NCBI RefSeq assembly: GCF_000021925.1
Contig: NC_011830.1
Location: forward strand, 4,189,001 to 4,253,000
DNA: 64,000 nucleotides
From: Desulfitobacterium hafniense DCB-2
Lineage (GTDB): Bacteria > Bacillota > Desulfitobacteriia > Desulfitobacteriales > Desulfitobacteriaceae
Direction of reading: 5' to 3'
Shown here: in pieces, positions 52,237-60,773 of the stretch
How the letters are laid out: each line of letters begins with the position of its first letter
Numbering within the stretch: position 1 is the stretch's first letter
Translations under genes and position numbers: made by a program
Notes under the pieces: generated by a model
Told to the model about the DNA's origin: nothing
Databases searched by the model: none
What the model saw: the letters and a program-made list of their open reading frames with translations, nothing else

Positions 52237-52833
52237 TTAATCCACTTTAGTAAATGTACTGTATCTACGGAAACACCTTATTCCATAGTAAATTACTTGG
52301 AATACCATGTATCCAATTATTACTCCTATAGAATTAAGTATCACATCATCGATGTCTGATGCCCTCCCGCTGCTTAATCCAAGATAAGCCAATATGTATT
52401 GTACAGTTTCTATTGACAATGAGCTAAGAATACCGATTAACACGGTTCTTTTAAATGACCTAAACCTACTCCAAAGCGTTGGTAAGAAGAAACCTAAGGG
52501 GAGCAGCAACAGGATATTTCCAATAAGATTCGACTCCAGATGCCTTATCATATACCCAAACGTAAAATGGTTCGGATGAAATCCTCTGAACATTTCTGTA
52601 AATGGGATGATGTTCACAGAGGGAGTTCCACCTTGTCCGTAACTTGAACTCGGATGAAGCGAAAATATCGTCACCCTGATTACTGCAAGGTAGTAGATAA
52701 CAAAGGCCATCACAAGTAACTCTCTTCTGATGGATATATTTTTATAGTTCTTGCTCCATAACAAAAAAATGCCACGAAGCACAACCCACGGAACTCCTCC
52801 AAATAGAACTCCAAACACAATTACCTCAAACAT
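52237..52833 (-). CDS. VanZ-family membrane protein
   Basis: A 198-residue protein with about five membrane helices and VanZ features: SVNIIPFTEM, NLIGNILLLLPLGFFLP and SSLSIETVQY...GRASDIDDVILNSIG. VanZ proteins are linked to glycopeptide tolerance or are of unknown role. The ATG at 52831-52833 has GAAGGA nine bases upstream. Confidence 0.9.
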   Translation of the reverse strand: MFEVIVFGVLFGGVPWVVLRGIFLLWSKNYKNISIRRELLVMAFVIYYLAVIRVTIFSLHPSSSYGQGGTPSVNIIPFTEMFRGFHPNHFTFGYMIRHLESNLIGNILLLLPLGFFLPTLWSRFRSFKRTVLIGILSSLSIETVQYILAYLGLSSGRASDIDDVILNSIGVIIGYMVFQVIYYGIRCFRRYSTFTKVD

Positions 52834-52955
52834 ATCTGACATCCTTCACTAGAGAAATTAAACACAAAAAAATAACAACCATGATACAAAGCCGAACACC
52901 TAACTTTTTTTCATTCCAGCCCTTCTCTTAAAACGTGTCTGTCATATAGCATTGC

Positions 52956-53020
52956 GCGTGTTCCCTAAGTCTAGTTACTACCTGCATATTGTCTCAGCTT
53001 TTGAGAACACGCTGTTGGAC
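52956..53020 (-). repeat. attC-like intergenic repeat
   Basis: In gene orientation it starts with GTCCAAC (fits R'' RYYYAAC) 17 bp after the HD-protein stop, then AGCGTGTTCTC; the complementary arm is GGGAACACGC at the far end. Same family as 56870-56932 and 60682-60758. Confidence 0.5.
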
Positions 53021-53036
53021 GAAGGTACGTCTTATA

Positions 53037-53654
53037 TCATGCATAATCTCCTACTTTGTAATCCTTCCAAGCATCAATAAGCCATGGATGTATAGAATTA
53101 AGTTTCTCCTTCTGCTTCCATGTCCAAGTTAAGAAAACACCAACCGCCTCGTCAAGAGACTTTTCCAATGCAGTCTCAAGTTCAGGCTTAAAAGGGGAAT
53201 ACTCTTGATCCCAAGACATTTTATCTGCAAGGAACACTACTTTATCAAGTGTCGTTGCCCTAGCACAAAGGGTTGTATGACAGCTAACCGCATGAACGAG
53301 ACTATCATTCTTCACTCCGAAAACAATTTCCGCCATTGCTGCAGACAATTTGCCATGAAGCAAATATGGCACCCTTTTCTCTGCAGTAACTGGTTCTAAA
53401 CCTAAATCAAGAGCAGTTTGCAGCATTTGTGACGTTGAAAAAATCAAACTAATATCATGAAGTAATCCTGCGCTATATGCTGCTTCCGAATCCACATCAT
53501 ATATTGGGGCTAGACGTTGAGCTGTCTTAGCCACTGCCAAAACATGTTTAGCGACGTCTTGTCGTCCATGATGATGAAGAAGGCCCAATACATCAGTAGT
53601 AATATCTCCTGAAAATGAAAATCCCTCAAAAGCATTTGATAAAGACTTATGCAC
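53037..53654 (-). CDS. HD-domain phosphohydrolase (YqeK-like)
   Basis: A 205-residue metal-dependent phosphohydrolase. The His-Asp pair is in AGLLHDISLI, with later histidines in YLLHGKLSA and VSCHTT and a final Asp in FLADKMS, as in YqeK-type Ap4A hydrolases. It starts with GTG at 53652-53654 after AGGAGG. The exact nucleotide substrate is inferred only from family. Confidence 0.82.
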   Translation of the reverse strand: MHKSLSNAFEGFSFSGDITTDVLGLLHHHGRQDVAKHVLAVAKTAQRLAPIYDVDSEAAYSAGLLHDISLIFSTSQMLQTALDLGLEPVTAEKRVPYLLHGKLSAAMAEIVFGVKNDSLVHAVSCHTTLCARATTLDKVVFLADKMSWDQEYSPFKPELETALEKSLDEAVGVFLTWTWKQKEKLNSIHPWLIDAWKDYKVGDYA

Positions 53655-53686
53655 TGAAAAACCTCCTATTGATTACCAGGGCTTTC

Positions 53687-53760
53687 GTCTAACATCCCGC
53701 GGAGAGCCGCCATGGACGGCGGCCCCTTGAGCCCTTTGTCTGATTTGCTCACATGCTATG
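53687..53760 (-). repeat. attC-like intergenic repeat with GC-rich stem
   Basis: In gene orientation a stem GCCGCCGTCCATGGCGGC is followed by CTCCGCGGGATGTTAGAC; GTTAGAC fits the R' box GTTRRRY and the HD gene begins just after it. The GCCGCCATGGACGGC stem recurs near 54790, 56960, 57735 and 61770. Confidence 0.5.
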
Positions 53761-53811
53761 AATACCTCGAAATAAACATACCGGTAATTCAATTTTACTC
53801 TAAATACATTT

Positions 53812-54021
53812 TTACTTGTTTATAAATTGAAAAAGAAAAAATAAAACCACAATAATTATGACTGTAGTAAAAATCTGATTAAGGCACCCACCTTGTGTTA
53901 GTCCCCTTAAGTCACCAAACTGTGCACGGTTTACTGAGTCTGCAAAATTTATCATTGGCTTTTTTTCATATTCTTCTCTTTTGCGTTTCTCATGTTTATC
54001 CTGTTCATCTTTTATATCCAA
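53812..54021 (-). CDS. Small membrane-anchored protein (69 residues)
   Basis: A charged N-terminal half (DEQDKHEKRKREEYEKK) and a C-terminal membrane helix (IFTTVIIIVVLFFLFQFI). No family recognised. A degraded copy, with an internal stop, lies at 63281-63423, so the gene has been duplicated inside the region. Confidence 0.65.
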   Translation of the reverse strand: MDIKDEQDKHEKRKREEYEKKPMINFADSVNRAQFGDLRGLTQGGCLNQIFTTVIIIVVLFFLFQFINK

Positions 54022-54117
54022 AATTTCACCTTCCTGCTAGTTTAGTCAGCAGTGAGTATGTACTCCCTTTCCCGATCTTATCATTGTGTGTATTAAATCA
54101 CAAAAAATAAATTGTAC

Positions 54118-54576
54118 TCATTCATCAAGGTTGGCTTCATATACTTTAGAAGAATCTCCATTAGGATAAAAGCCTTCGCCAATATAATGGAAATCATATT
54201 TCTCGTAAAACCCATTTAATTCAGTGCAAAGATAAATTTTCTTAAAGCCCTCTTGTTCAGCATCTTTCTTAACCTGCTCAATCAGCAGAGCTCCTAATCC
54301 TTTTCCGCGGTAGGGCTCTTCAATATAAAGAGAACACAGCCATGGTGATAAGTCAGGTCTACTAATAAAATCATGGTCTATCAGACCTATACACCCTATG
54401 ATGTGCTCGTCATCTTCCAGCAGATACCAATATGGTACAGACTCCCCGATACTTACACAACCAAAAATACTATCTTGATACAACGGGTAGTTGGTTTCAT
54501 TTCCCCATTTACTATGAATATATCTTGCCGCAACTTCTTTATAATCAGGTTCTTGCCGTATTGAAATAATCCTCAT
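54118..54576 (-). CDS. GNAT-family N-acetyltransferase
   Basis: A 152-residue acetyltransferase with the acetyl-CoA site LYIEEPYRGKGLGALLIEQV and a C-terminal NGFYEKYDFHYIGEG element. The ATG has GAGGAG seven bases upstream. The substrate is unknown. Confidence 0.9.
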   Translation of the reverse strand: MRIISIRQEPDYKEVAARYIHSKWGNETNYPLYQDSIFGCVSIGESVPYWYLLEDDEHIIGCIGLIDHDFISRPDLSPWLCSLYIEEPYRGKGLGALLIEQVKKDAEQEGFKKIYLCTELNGFYEKYDFHYIGEGFYPNGDSSKVYEANLDE

Positions 54577-54699
54577 TTGTTATCTCCTCATGGTATAAGC
54601 AATACTTTCTTTCACCTTCTCAAACAAATGCGAAAGAATACCACAAATTCTTTTCATCAGCCCCAAGGATGGCGCGGCTTTTGCACGATATGTCCTAGA

Positions 54700-54820
54700 G
54701 CGTTCTCTGTATTCCCGACGCGCCCTACTGCTTCCATCTCTTCTCAGTGTCGGTAATACGCTTTTCTACGACCTATCGTGTCCCCAGACCAGGACTGCGC
54801 CATGGACGGTGCTGCCTTGA
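54700..54820 (-). repeat. attC-like intergenic repeat
   Basis: GTATTCCCGAC (54709-54719) pairs with GTCGGTAATAC (54749-54759) with one mismatch; followed by the GCGCCATGGACGGTGC stem near 54790-54808. Part of the repeat family between the cassette-like genes. Confidence 0.5.
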
Positions 54821-54910
54821 GCCGAGATAAAGATTTCTGCGGCATAAAAAATAATGAGAAGTAAGGTGGTGTTGACAAACTCGGACTAACGCTGGGATAA
54901 GGTAAATTTA

Positions 54911-55228
54911 TTAGGGTTTGTTTATTTCAGGATAAGGCATCTTAGTAATTATGATTGGAGTGCTTAAATCAACATTCGGCAGTTGTTGTGGACCACCTTT
55001 ACCCGGCAGAGACAGAGCTTTTTGAGCCTCTGCGGGCAAAGGATCGGCTATAGAATTTCTAATAATAACTTTTCGTTCCAACTGTACGCTTTCTACGGAT
55101 AAAGTATTTTGGTCCTTTTCTTCTACACTTACTTCCTTTTTCTCTACACTTACTTCCACATTACTGCAACCAACCAAAGCCAAACTCAATGCCAAAACCG
55201 AAGCTGTTAAAATTATACCTTTTTTCAA
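54911..55228 (-). CDS. Small lipoprotein (105 residues)
   Basis: Signal peptide with lipobox ALVGC (Cys 21), then a charged segment in which EVSVEKK and EVSVEEK are repeated, and a Pro-rich end. Exported and lipid-anchored. No function recognised. Confidence 0.75.
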   Translation of the reverse strand: MKKGIILTASVLALSLALVGCSNVEVSVEKKEVSVEEKDQNTLSVESVQLERKVIIRNSIADPLPAEAQKALSLPGKGGPQQLPNVDLSTPIIITKMPYPEINKP

Positions 55229-55384
55229 ATCTTCACCTCCAAAGCAATACCCTCATTACTCTATATAATGACTATGGGATGAACCATCACTTATGACTCC
55301 TTCCCACGAGTCTTAATTTGAGCCTATAGCTTAGTTCCAAGTTCCCATATCCCTTAATGCAAAAATACGCCAAGTTGCTTCCCG

Positions 55385-55450
55385 CACCATGGGCGGCGCT
55401 GCCTTTGCACGATATGTCCTAGAACGTTCCAGGTATTCACGAAGCGTCAT
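55385..55450 (-). repeat. Partial attC-like repeat
   Basis: Shares the block GGCGCTGCCTTTGCACGATATGTCCTAGA in pieces with 54670-54700 (GCACGATATGTCCTAGA) and ends at the radical SAM stop codon. Only one side of the palindrome is seen. Confidence 0.35.
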
Positions 55451-55458
55451 GCTTACCT

Positions 55459-56808
55459 TCATCTTGGCCAGTTTCGTAAATGCTGTTCCATGCGCTGGCC
55501 CAGGCTTTCATCACTTCTCTCTCCAATACCTAATCTGGTAAAATTACGATATGCCCGTTTATAACCGTAGTTCATGGCTAGACTATAAAAGATATTAACC
55601 CGTGATTTGCTTATTCGCTTTACTATGCTCCTCCACGAGTGGAACTTTCCTCTAAATTCGTTATAGCCATTTAACAATTCCTTACAGTTCATTCGTTTGG
55701 GTACATACGCAACCCTTGTTTTACCGTTGTAATGATCCCAATCAACGTCAAGTAATCGGCCTTCTTTTTTGTACTGCTCATAGATACTGGTTCCTGGGAA
55801 AGGAGTTAAAATGCTTGCCGTTACCCCATCAACCCCGATCTTATTGCACGCTTTTAGGGTTGTTTCAAACACGTCTAATGTGTCAGAGTCAAATCCAAAA
55901 ACAATACCAGCCTGGATACTGATTCCATGTCGATGAAGTTTATTTACAACCTTCCCATACTCTTCTATTTTATTAAAGTTCTTATTCGCATCTCTAAGCC
56001 CCTGTTCAGAAAATGATTCCAGACCCAGAAACAAGTACAAACACCCTGCGGATTTTGCCAGGCTAAGCAGTTCTTCATCCTCGCAACTATACGCCGTTAC
56101 CTGTGCAGCCCATCTCTTGTTTAACCTTGCCAACTCTTTCAATAAGGCTTTCGTGTAGACCGGATCGGCAAAGAAATTGTCATCCCAAAAGACGAAATAC
56201 TTATTGGGCATACTGCCTATATCCTTTATTACCTCATCAACCGGGCGGGTTCTAAGCTTATTATGATAGATTTTCTTAAGACTACAATAACTACAATGAT
56301 GTGGGCACCCCCGTGAAGCAAAAACAGCACCGCTTGTAAATCTATGGCCAACAATCAAATCCCTACGAGGTATCGGCAGACCATCAAGGCTGGGAACCTG
56401 TAGACTTGTGTAAACTTTTTGCATGTTCCCGGAAAGAAAGTCTTTTAAGAATTCAGGCCAGGTTTCTTCAGCCTCCCCTACGAAAATAGTATCGCCATGG
56501 CAAGCTGCTTCCTCCGGATTTAAAGTCACATGCGGTCCACCTAAAGCTACCCAAGCCCCCAGCTCGCGAAACCTTTTAGAAACACTATAAACGTGAGGAG
56601 CATTTGGCGTATTTACAGTAATCGCAACCAAGTCAACCTTTTCGAAGAGGATTGGTTCTGTATATTCATCCAATAACCTTATGCTATATTCTTCTGGAAC
56701 GAACCCGGCAAGATATGGCATGGTTAATTGGGTAAAGTTATTCAATTGATGGGCTTTGAATTTATTAATTTCTGAGTTTTCAGGAGTAATCATTAGCAAT
56801 GTCGGCAT
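55459..56808 (-). CDS. B12-binding-domain radical SAM protein
   Basis: A 449-residue enzyme with an N-terminal cobalamin-binding-like domain (residues 1-130; VALGGPHVTLNPEEA) and a radical SAM core carrying RGCPHHCSYCS (CxxxCxxC iron-sulfur site), then a helical C-terminal part. The ATG at 56806-56808 has GGAGA five bases upstream; an earlier ATG twelve codons ahead lacks a site. The reaction is unknown; relatives methylate or rearrange unactivated carbons. An unusually large gene for a cassette-like unit. Confidence 0.88.
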   Translation of the reverse strand: MPTLLMITPENSEINKFKAHQLNNFTQLTMPYLAGFVPEEYSIRLLDEYTEPILFEKVDLVAITVNTPNAPHVYSVSKRFRELGAWVALGGPHVTLNPEEAACHGDTIFVGEAEETWPEFLKDFLSGNMQKVYTSLQVPSLDGLPIPRRDLIVGHRFTSGAVFASRGCPHHCSYCSLKKIYHNKLRTRPVDEVIKDIGSMPNKYFVFWDDNFFADPVYTKALLKELARLNKRWAAQVTAYSCEDEELLSLAKSAGCLYLFLGLESFSEQGLRDANKNFNKIEEYGKVVNKLHRHGISIQAGIVFGFDSDTLDVFETTLKACNKIGVDGVTASILTPFPGTSIYEQYKKEGRLLDVDWDHYNGKTRVAYVPKRMNCKELLNGYNEFRGKFHSWRSIVKRISKSRVNIFYSLAMNYGYKRAYRNFTRLGIGERSDESLGQRMEQHLRNWPR

Positions 56809-56869
56809 AATATCTCCAATCTTCCTGTCTACAAAGGTAATCATTCACTGGGCTTTCGCATGACGCCCT

Positions 56870-56932
56870 GCGTGTCCGAAGTCTGGTTTCTACCTGTACA
56901 TTATCTTAGATTTTGAGAATACGCTGTTACAG
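56870..56932 (-). repeat. attC-like intergenic repeat
   Basis: In gene orientation CTGTAACAGCGTATTCTCAA ... then the complementary arm with GACACGC. It is highly similar to 52956-53020 and 60682-60758 in the middle part, including AGACTTCGG and the TAGAAACCAG block. Confidence 0.5.
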
Positions 56933-57139
56933 GAAACGGTGCCCCCTAGCCAGAAAGCCGCCATGGATAGCGGCTCCCTTAAAGATTGTTCTTCTATGCG
57001 TCAAATGTTAATGTTAAATCCTTTAGGTTTATTACTACGCCAACGCTCATTAGGAGATCTAAACCCAATAAGGCGTACATTTCACTTTTTGGATCGATGA
57101 CTCCAAAATCCATTTAATGTCCTCAAAGAACCCTTTAAT

Positions 57140-57714
57140 ACCGCTCATTTTCGATTATAATATTCACTATCTAAAATAGAGTATACTACCGAGTTTCTCC
57201 ACCACCCTTTTATCCATCTATGTTCCCTATAGCAACCTTCTTTATCATACCTATCTTTTCCAAGACTTTTATAGATGAGGCATTTCTTAAATCACACATT
57301 GCTTCAATTCTATGTAAGCCTAACTTTTCAAATCCCAGGCTCACAACCTCACTTGCTACTTCAGTAGCATATCCTTTTCCCCAATATTCTTTATTAAGCC
57401 TGTACACAAGCTCCCCTCTTTGTGTTGAATATTAGGCATGTTCAAACCACACTCTCGATTAAACAATTGCTAAGTTTTTCAATTATAGCAAATCGCACAA
57501 AGATGCGAGGATTATCTTTCTGAAATTGAAGGAACCTATTTATATATGCATTTGAGCCTTCTTCTGTAGTGGCATCTTGCATCATGAAATGAAGAACTTC
57601 TGAATCAGAAAGGTAATAATGCATTTCATTTAAATCTTCTTCTTTAAACCCCCTTAAAGTTAGACGTGCGGATTGTATTGGAAGAAATATAGTCAAAATG
57701 ATCAGCTCCTGCAA
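57140..57714 (-). pseudogene. Broken GNAT acetyltransferase gene (RimJ/RimL-like)
   Basis: The N-terminal part (SARLTLRGFKEEDLNEMHYY), the middle (YRLNKEYWGKGYATEVASEV) and the end (HRWIKGWWRNSVVYS) of one acetyltransferase lie in three different frames. At least three small frameshifts are needed to join them (about 57460, 57420 and 57240). Clearly inactive. Confidence 0.8.
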
Positions 57715-57780
57715 AAATAATCAGCAATAAATTCCGCCATGGATGGCGGGCGGCCCTGCAGAAATGTAATATAATGTTCC

Positions 57781-57843
57781 GTGAATTTGCGTAGCGTCTT
57801 TCCCCATGCACCTATGCAAAGTTACGTGAATTCACTGTTAGCC
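57781..57843 (+). repeat. attC-like intergenic repeat
   Basis: An imperfect palindrome from GTGAATTTGCGTA (57781-57793) to ACGTGAATTCAC, ending in GTTAGCC (57837-57843), which fits the R' box GTTRRRY. On this strand the box directly precedes the plus-strand nuclease-like gene that is split by the insertion sequence. Confidence 0.5.
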
Positions 57844-58003
57844 GAAATTTTCCATGCTTCTATGAAAACTTATGCAAATAATTCTCTGAACATACAGGAT
57901 TTCCCTCCTTTCTGTCTAATTGTAGTAGAGAATAAAAAGAGGTAGGTAAATCTTGTGGAAAAATTCAATCTTGAAAATATAAATAAAAACTCATATCATA
58001 TAG

Positions 58004-59596
58004 CAGTAGCGTTGCATAAAAGCATCCGCAAAAAAGTCAAATTCTATATTTCCTAAAAAACAGCGAAATAACCTCAAAATCACCCCATGCTCCTGATTAT
58101 TCCTGTAAGATCAATAAAAAAATCCTTATAATAAGAGATAGGGTAGTCCTTGCCCAAATCTCAAATATAAGGAGATCAAAATGCAGGACAAGGATACTAC
58201 ACAATCCACATTTACGCAAGTGTTTCAGCCGTTTTTTTCTAAGGATCTTTGGAGAAAAATTGATCAAGAAGTTCCCAACCTCGATCAAAGGAATTATAAA
58301 CTTAAAACAAATCAGCTCACTCTCCTTATCAGCCACGCTCAACTTCAAGAATACAAGGCTTTACGAAAGATCAGTTCAAACGTTCAAAGCAACGATTTCA
58401 GTGAGGCAATAGGCTTAGAAAGCATTAGTCATAGCCAGATTTCCCGTCGGTTAAGAACCTTACCCATCAAAGTTTCAGAAATGCTGTTTAAAGGTGTTTT
58501 AAACAAAGTTGCTCAAAAGAAAGGGGATGGCAAGATTCAACAGCGTCTTGGAAAGTTATACATGATTGATGCATCTGTTATCAGTCTATGCCTTTCCCGT
58601 TTTCCTTGGGCCGTATTTCGGAAGACTAAGGCCGGTGTTAAAATGCACTTGCGCTTAAGCTTTGACGAAATGGCTATTCCAGACGAAGTCATTATTACTC
58701 CGGCAAAGACAGCTGATCGAAAGAAGTTGGATGAGCTCATTGTTGTGGACAAGGATGCTTTAACTATTTTCGATCGGGGTTACATTGACTACTTGCTGTT
58801 TGATGAGTACTGCGAAAAAGAGATACGCTTTGTTACTCGCCTCAAAAACAATGCGGTCATCGAGTTTACAGGTGTTGAACGCCCTGTCGAAGAAGAAGGG
58901 AGTATTGAAGAAGACGTTGATATCATTTTAGGGACGGGTACTCGCAAAATGAAGCATACCCTTCGCGAAGTGACCATCGATGATAACGTCAATGAACCCT
59001 TTACCATCTTGACCAATGACTTTGACCTAAGTGCCGAGGAACTAGGAGAGGTCTACCGGTATCGCTGGCAAATTGAATTGTTTTTTAAATGGCTTAAGCA
59101 ACATGCTCAGATTAAGCACTTTTACGGCACAAGCGAAGCCGCTGTGATTAATCAAATTCGCTTAGATCTGATGACCTATTGCACTTTAATATTGCTCAAA
59201 CTTGAAGTGGAGCACCAGAGAGACTTACTAACCTTGCAAAGAATGCTAATCGCCTGTCTCTATGAGAGCTATGATGAATTTTTAGGAAAACTCCGACGGC
59301 GAAGAAGAAAAGGTTCAAAAAGGATTAAGCATGATACGATCTACCAAATGACAGACCATTACATCATGGCCGAGGAAGACACAGAATGGTTAAATGACTT
59401 AATCTATGATCCCGTAATTTTGTAAGATATATGTGTAGAAATGTGGAAAAGGACTATCTGTTAGTTCATTGCTTTTTTGGACTTTCAAAGAGAACTCTAT
59501 ATGGTTGTATACACCAATTGAGGTAAATAGTTGAAGGTAATGCAGGGTGAACTTTTGGGTTGACAATAAACTTATTAACTTAATGCAACGCTACTG
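58004..59596 (+). mobile_element. Complete IS4-family-like insertion sequence (1593 bp)
   Basis: Terminal inverted repeats CAGTAGCGTTGCAT at both ends (58004-58017 and 59583-59596), one transposase gene inside, and a perfect 9-bp target duplication ATCATATAG at 57995-58003 and 59597-59605. Everything is intact, so the insertion looks recent. Confidence 0.93.
58181..59425 (+). CDS. IS4-family transposase
   Basis: A 414-residue DDE transposase. Catalytic residues are visible in YMIDASVISL (first Asp), LTIFDRGYIDYLL (second Asp, DRGY) and YRYRWQIELFFKWLKQHAQIK (Glu in the YREK-like motif). The N terminus holds the DUF4372-like element (FTQVFQPFF). The ATG has AAGGAG upstream. Full length with no lesion, so it is probably active. 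Confidence 0.95.
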   Translation: MQDKDTTQSTFTQVFQPFFSKDLWRKIDQEVPNLDQRNYKLKTNQLTLLISHAQLQEYKALRKISSNVQSNDFSEAIGLESISHSQISRRLRTLPIKVSEMLFKGVLNKVAQKKGDGKIQQRLGKLYMIDASVISLCLSRFPWAVFRKTKAGVKMHLRLSFDEMAIPDEVIITPAKTADRKKLDELIVVDKDALTIFDRGYIDYLLFDEYCEKEIRFVTRLKNNAVIEFTGVERPVEEEGSIEEDVDIILGTGTRKMKHTLREVTIDDNVNEPFTILTNDFDLSAEELGEVYRYRWQIELFFKWLKQHAQIKHFYGTSEAAVINQIRLDLMTYCTLILLKLEVEHQRDLLTLQRMLIACLYESYDEFLGKLRRRRRKGSKRIKHDTIYQMTDHYIMAEEDTEWLNDLIYDPVIL

Positions 59597-59993
59597 ATCA
59601 TATAGGTAACCTCAATAAAAAAATAATTGAATTATTAAATTTAAATATACAAGAAAATACCAAGATAATAATAGGTCAAGATAAAATAAAGTATACTGAA
59701 AAACACAAACACAAGTTTGCTTCTTATGATGAATATAAACAGCATATTGAAATGGCTCCTGAAATAGTAGCCTCTCCAGATTATGTAGCTTTGCATCCGA
59801 ATGGAGAAAGTATTGAATTTATTAAAATGGTAGATGAAATTATTTTGGTTGCCGTAAGAGTGCGTCAACATGGCAACCTTTGGGTTAAATCGATCTTCCC
59901 AATTACTCAATCTAAATTAGAAATTTATATTAAATCTGGAACAGCAAAAAAGGTACAATAGCAATTATTTAACTATTAGATAACAACAAATTA

Positions 59994-60023
59994 TTGACCA
60001 TGAACAACGATAATGTGTATAAT
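59994..60023 (+). promoter_or_regulatory. Strong sigma-A promoter
   Basis: TTGACC (59994-59999), 18-base spacer, TATAAT (60018-60023). It lies just after the nuclease-like gene and points at the structured stretch that follows. Confidence 0.65.
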
Positions 60024-60029
60024 ATAGAT

Positions 60030-60172
60030 AATTAAACATAAGCATATAAATGAAGGTTATTTGAGGACAGAACAGGCATCTGTCACGCCCTTGTGGTTTG
60101 GAAAGAGATGTGGGATACGCCACCCCACCAAATAACCTTCACTAAGTAGGACCTCCGCAAAGGGGGTCTTTT
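60030..60172 (+). ncRNA. Candidate small structured RNA with own promoter and terminator
   Basis: Starting about seven bases after the TATAAT box. TGAAGGTTATTTG (60051-60063) pairs perfectly with CAAATAACCTTCA (60129-60141), enclosing about 65 bases. Then GACCTCC-GCAAA-GGGGGTC-TTTT (60150-60172) forms a rho-independent terminator. No credible coding frame is inside. It could be a small RNA or the terminated leader of the decayed IS66-type gene behind it. No known class recognised. Confidence 0.45.
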
Positions 60173-60174
60173 CT

Positions 60175-60590
60175 CATTTCTACAAAAACTAATCCAAAAC
60201 CAACTCTTTGTTCCACTCACGCTTCCCACCCCCGCCGTCGACTTCGGCCCTACGAACGAAGACCCCTCACCAAGTATTGTTGTCCATTCTGGGTCTGTCA
60301 CTCTGGAGATCCGGAATACCGCATATCCCACCCTGATCGAAAACACCTTGCGGGCTCTCCATCATGTTCGGTAATCTCTCAGGCGCTGAGAAAATCTACA
60401 TCGCTTGCGGATAAAGTCCTGCCCAAATCGAAATTGGGTCAGGCGTTGAGTTATGCCTTAAACCATAAATAGGAGTTTATGAATTATCTGTTGGACGGAA
60501 ATTGGATACTGGCCGAACTCTACACCCGGCAGCTGGTTGAAAATATAGTAAGGGTACTTGTAGGGACTTAAACCCTCCTATAATAAATAC
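60175..60590 (+). pseudogene. IS66-family element remnant
   Basis: Plus-strand broken frames resemble three IS66 genes in the usual order: a TnpA-like tail (VTLEIRNTAYPTLIENTLRA), a TnpB start (MFGNLSGAEKIYIACG, near 60363-60411) and a TnpC internal part (KLGQALSYALNH, MNYLLDGNWIL, near 60430-60510). Large deletions and stops separate them. Confidence 0.55.
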
Positions 60591-60681
60591 TTTTCCGTTA
60601 ATTCGTCTAATTCTACAAGTGTGCACCAGAAGCCACACTCCGTAATCCACGTATGGATGCGCAGCCTTTTGTGTAGGTTTC

Positions 60682-60758
60682 GGATAACGTTCTGCGTATT
60701 CCCGAAGTCTGGTTACTACATTCATATTGTCTCAGATTTTGGAAATACGCTGTTAGGT
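60682..60758 (-). repeat. attC-like intergenic repeat, best preserved
   Basis: In gene orientation it starts with ACCTAAC (R'' box RYYYAAC) 16 bp after the dehydrogenase stop. Arms GCGTATTTCCAAAATCTG and CAGACTTCGGGAATACGC (60750-60733 and 60711-60694) pair with a few mismatches around a 21-base spacer. It ends at GTTATCC. Spacing and shape are like an integron attC site. Confidence 0.55.
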
Positions 60759-60773
60759 GAAGTTCGTCACCTT

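Larger units (their letters stand above)
57955..59961 (+). pseudogene. PBECR-type nuclease-like gene split by an insertion sequence
   Basis: The 5' part is 57955-58003 (GTG start after GAGGTAGG) and the 3' part 59597-59961. Removing the element plus one 9-bp target copy restores a single frame of about 135 codons: start MEKFNLENINKNSYHI, later YTEKHKHKF, ASPDYVALHPNGESIEFI, NLWVKSIFPI and a TAG stop. The latter motifs resemble the phage Barnase-EndoU-ColicinE5/D-RelE-like (PBECR) nuclease group, common in toxins and phage-linked proteins. It is on the strand opposite to its neighbours. Confidence 0.7.

Noticed and set aside
60083..60346. Minus-strand frame of 87 codons over the small-RNA candidate
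   Set aside because: It crosses the terminator and the IS66 remnant, has no start signal and no recognisable domain.
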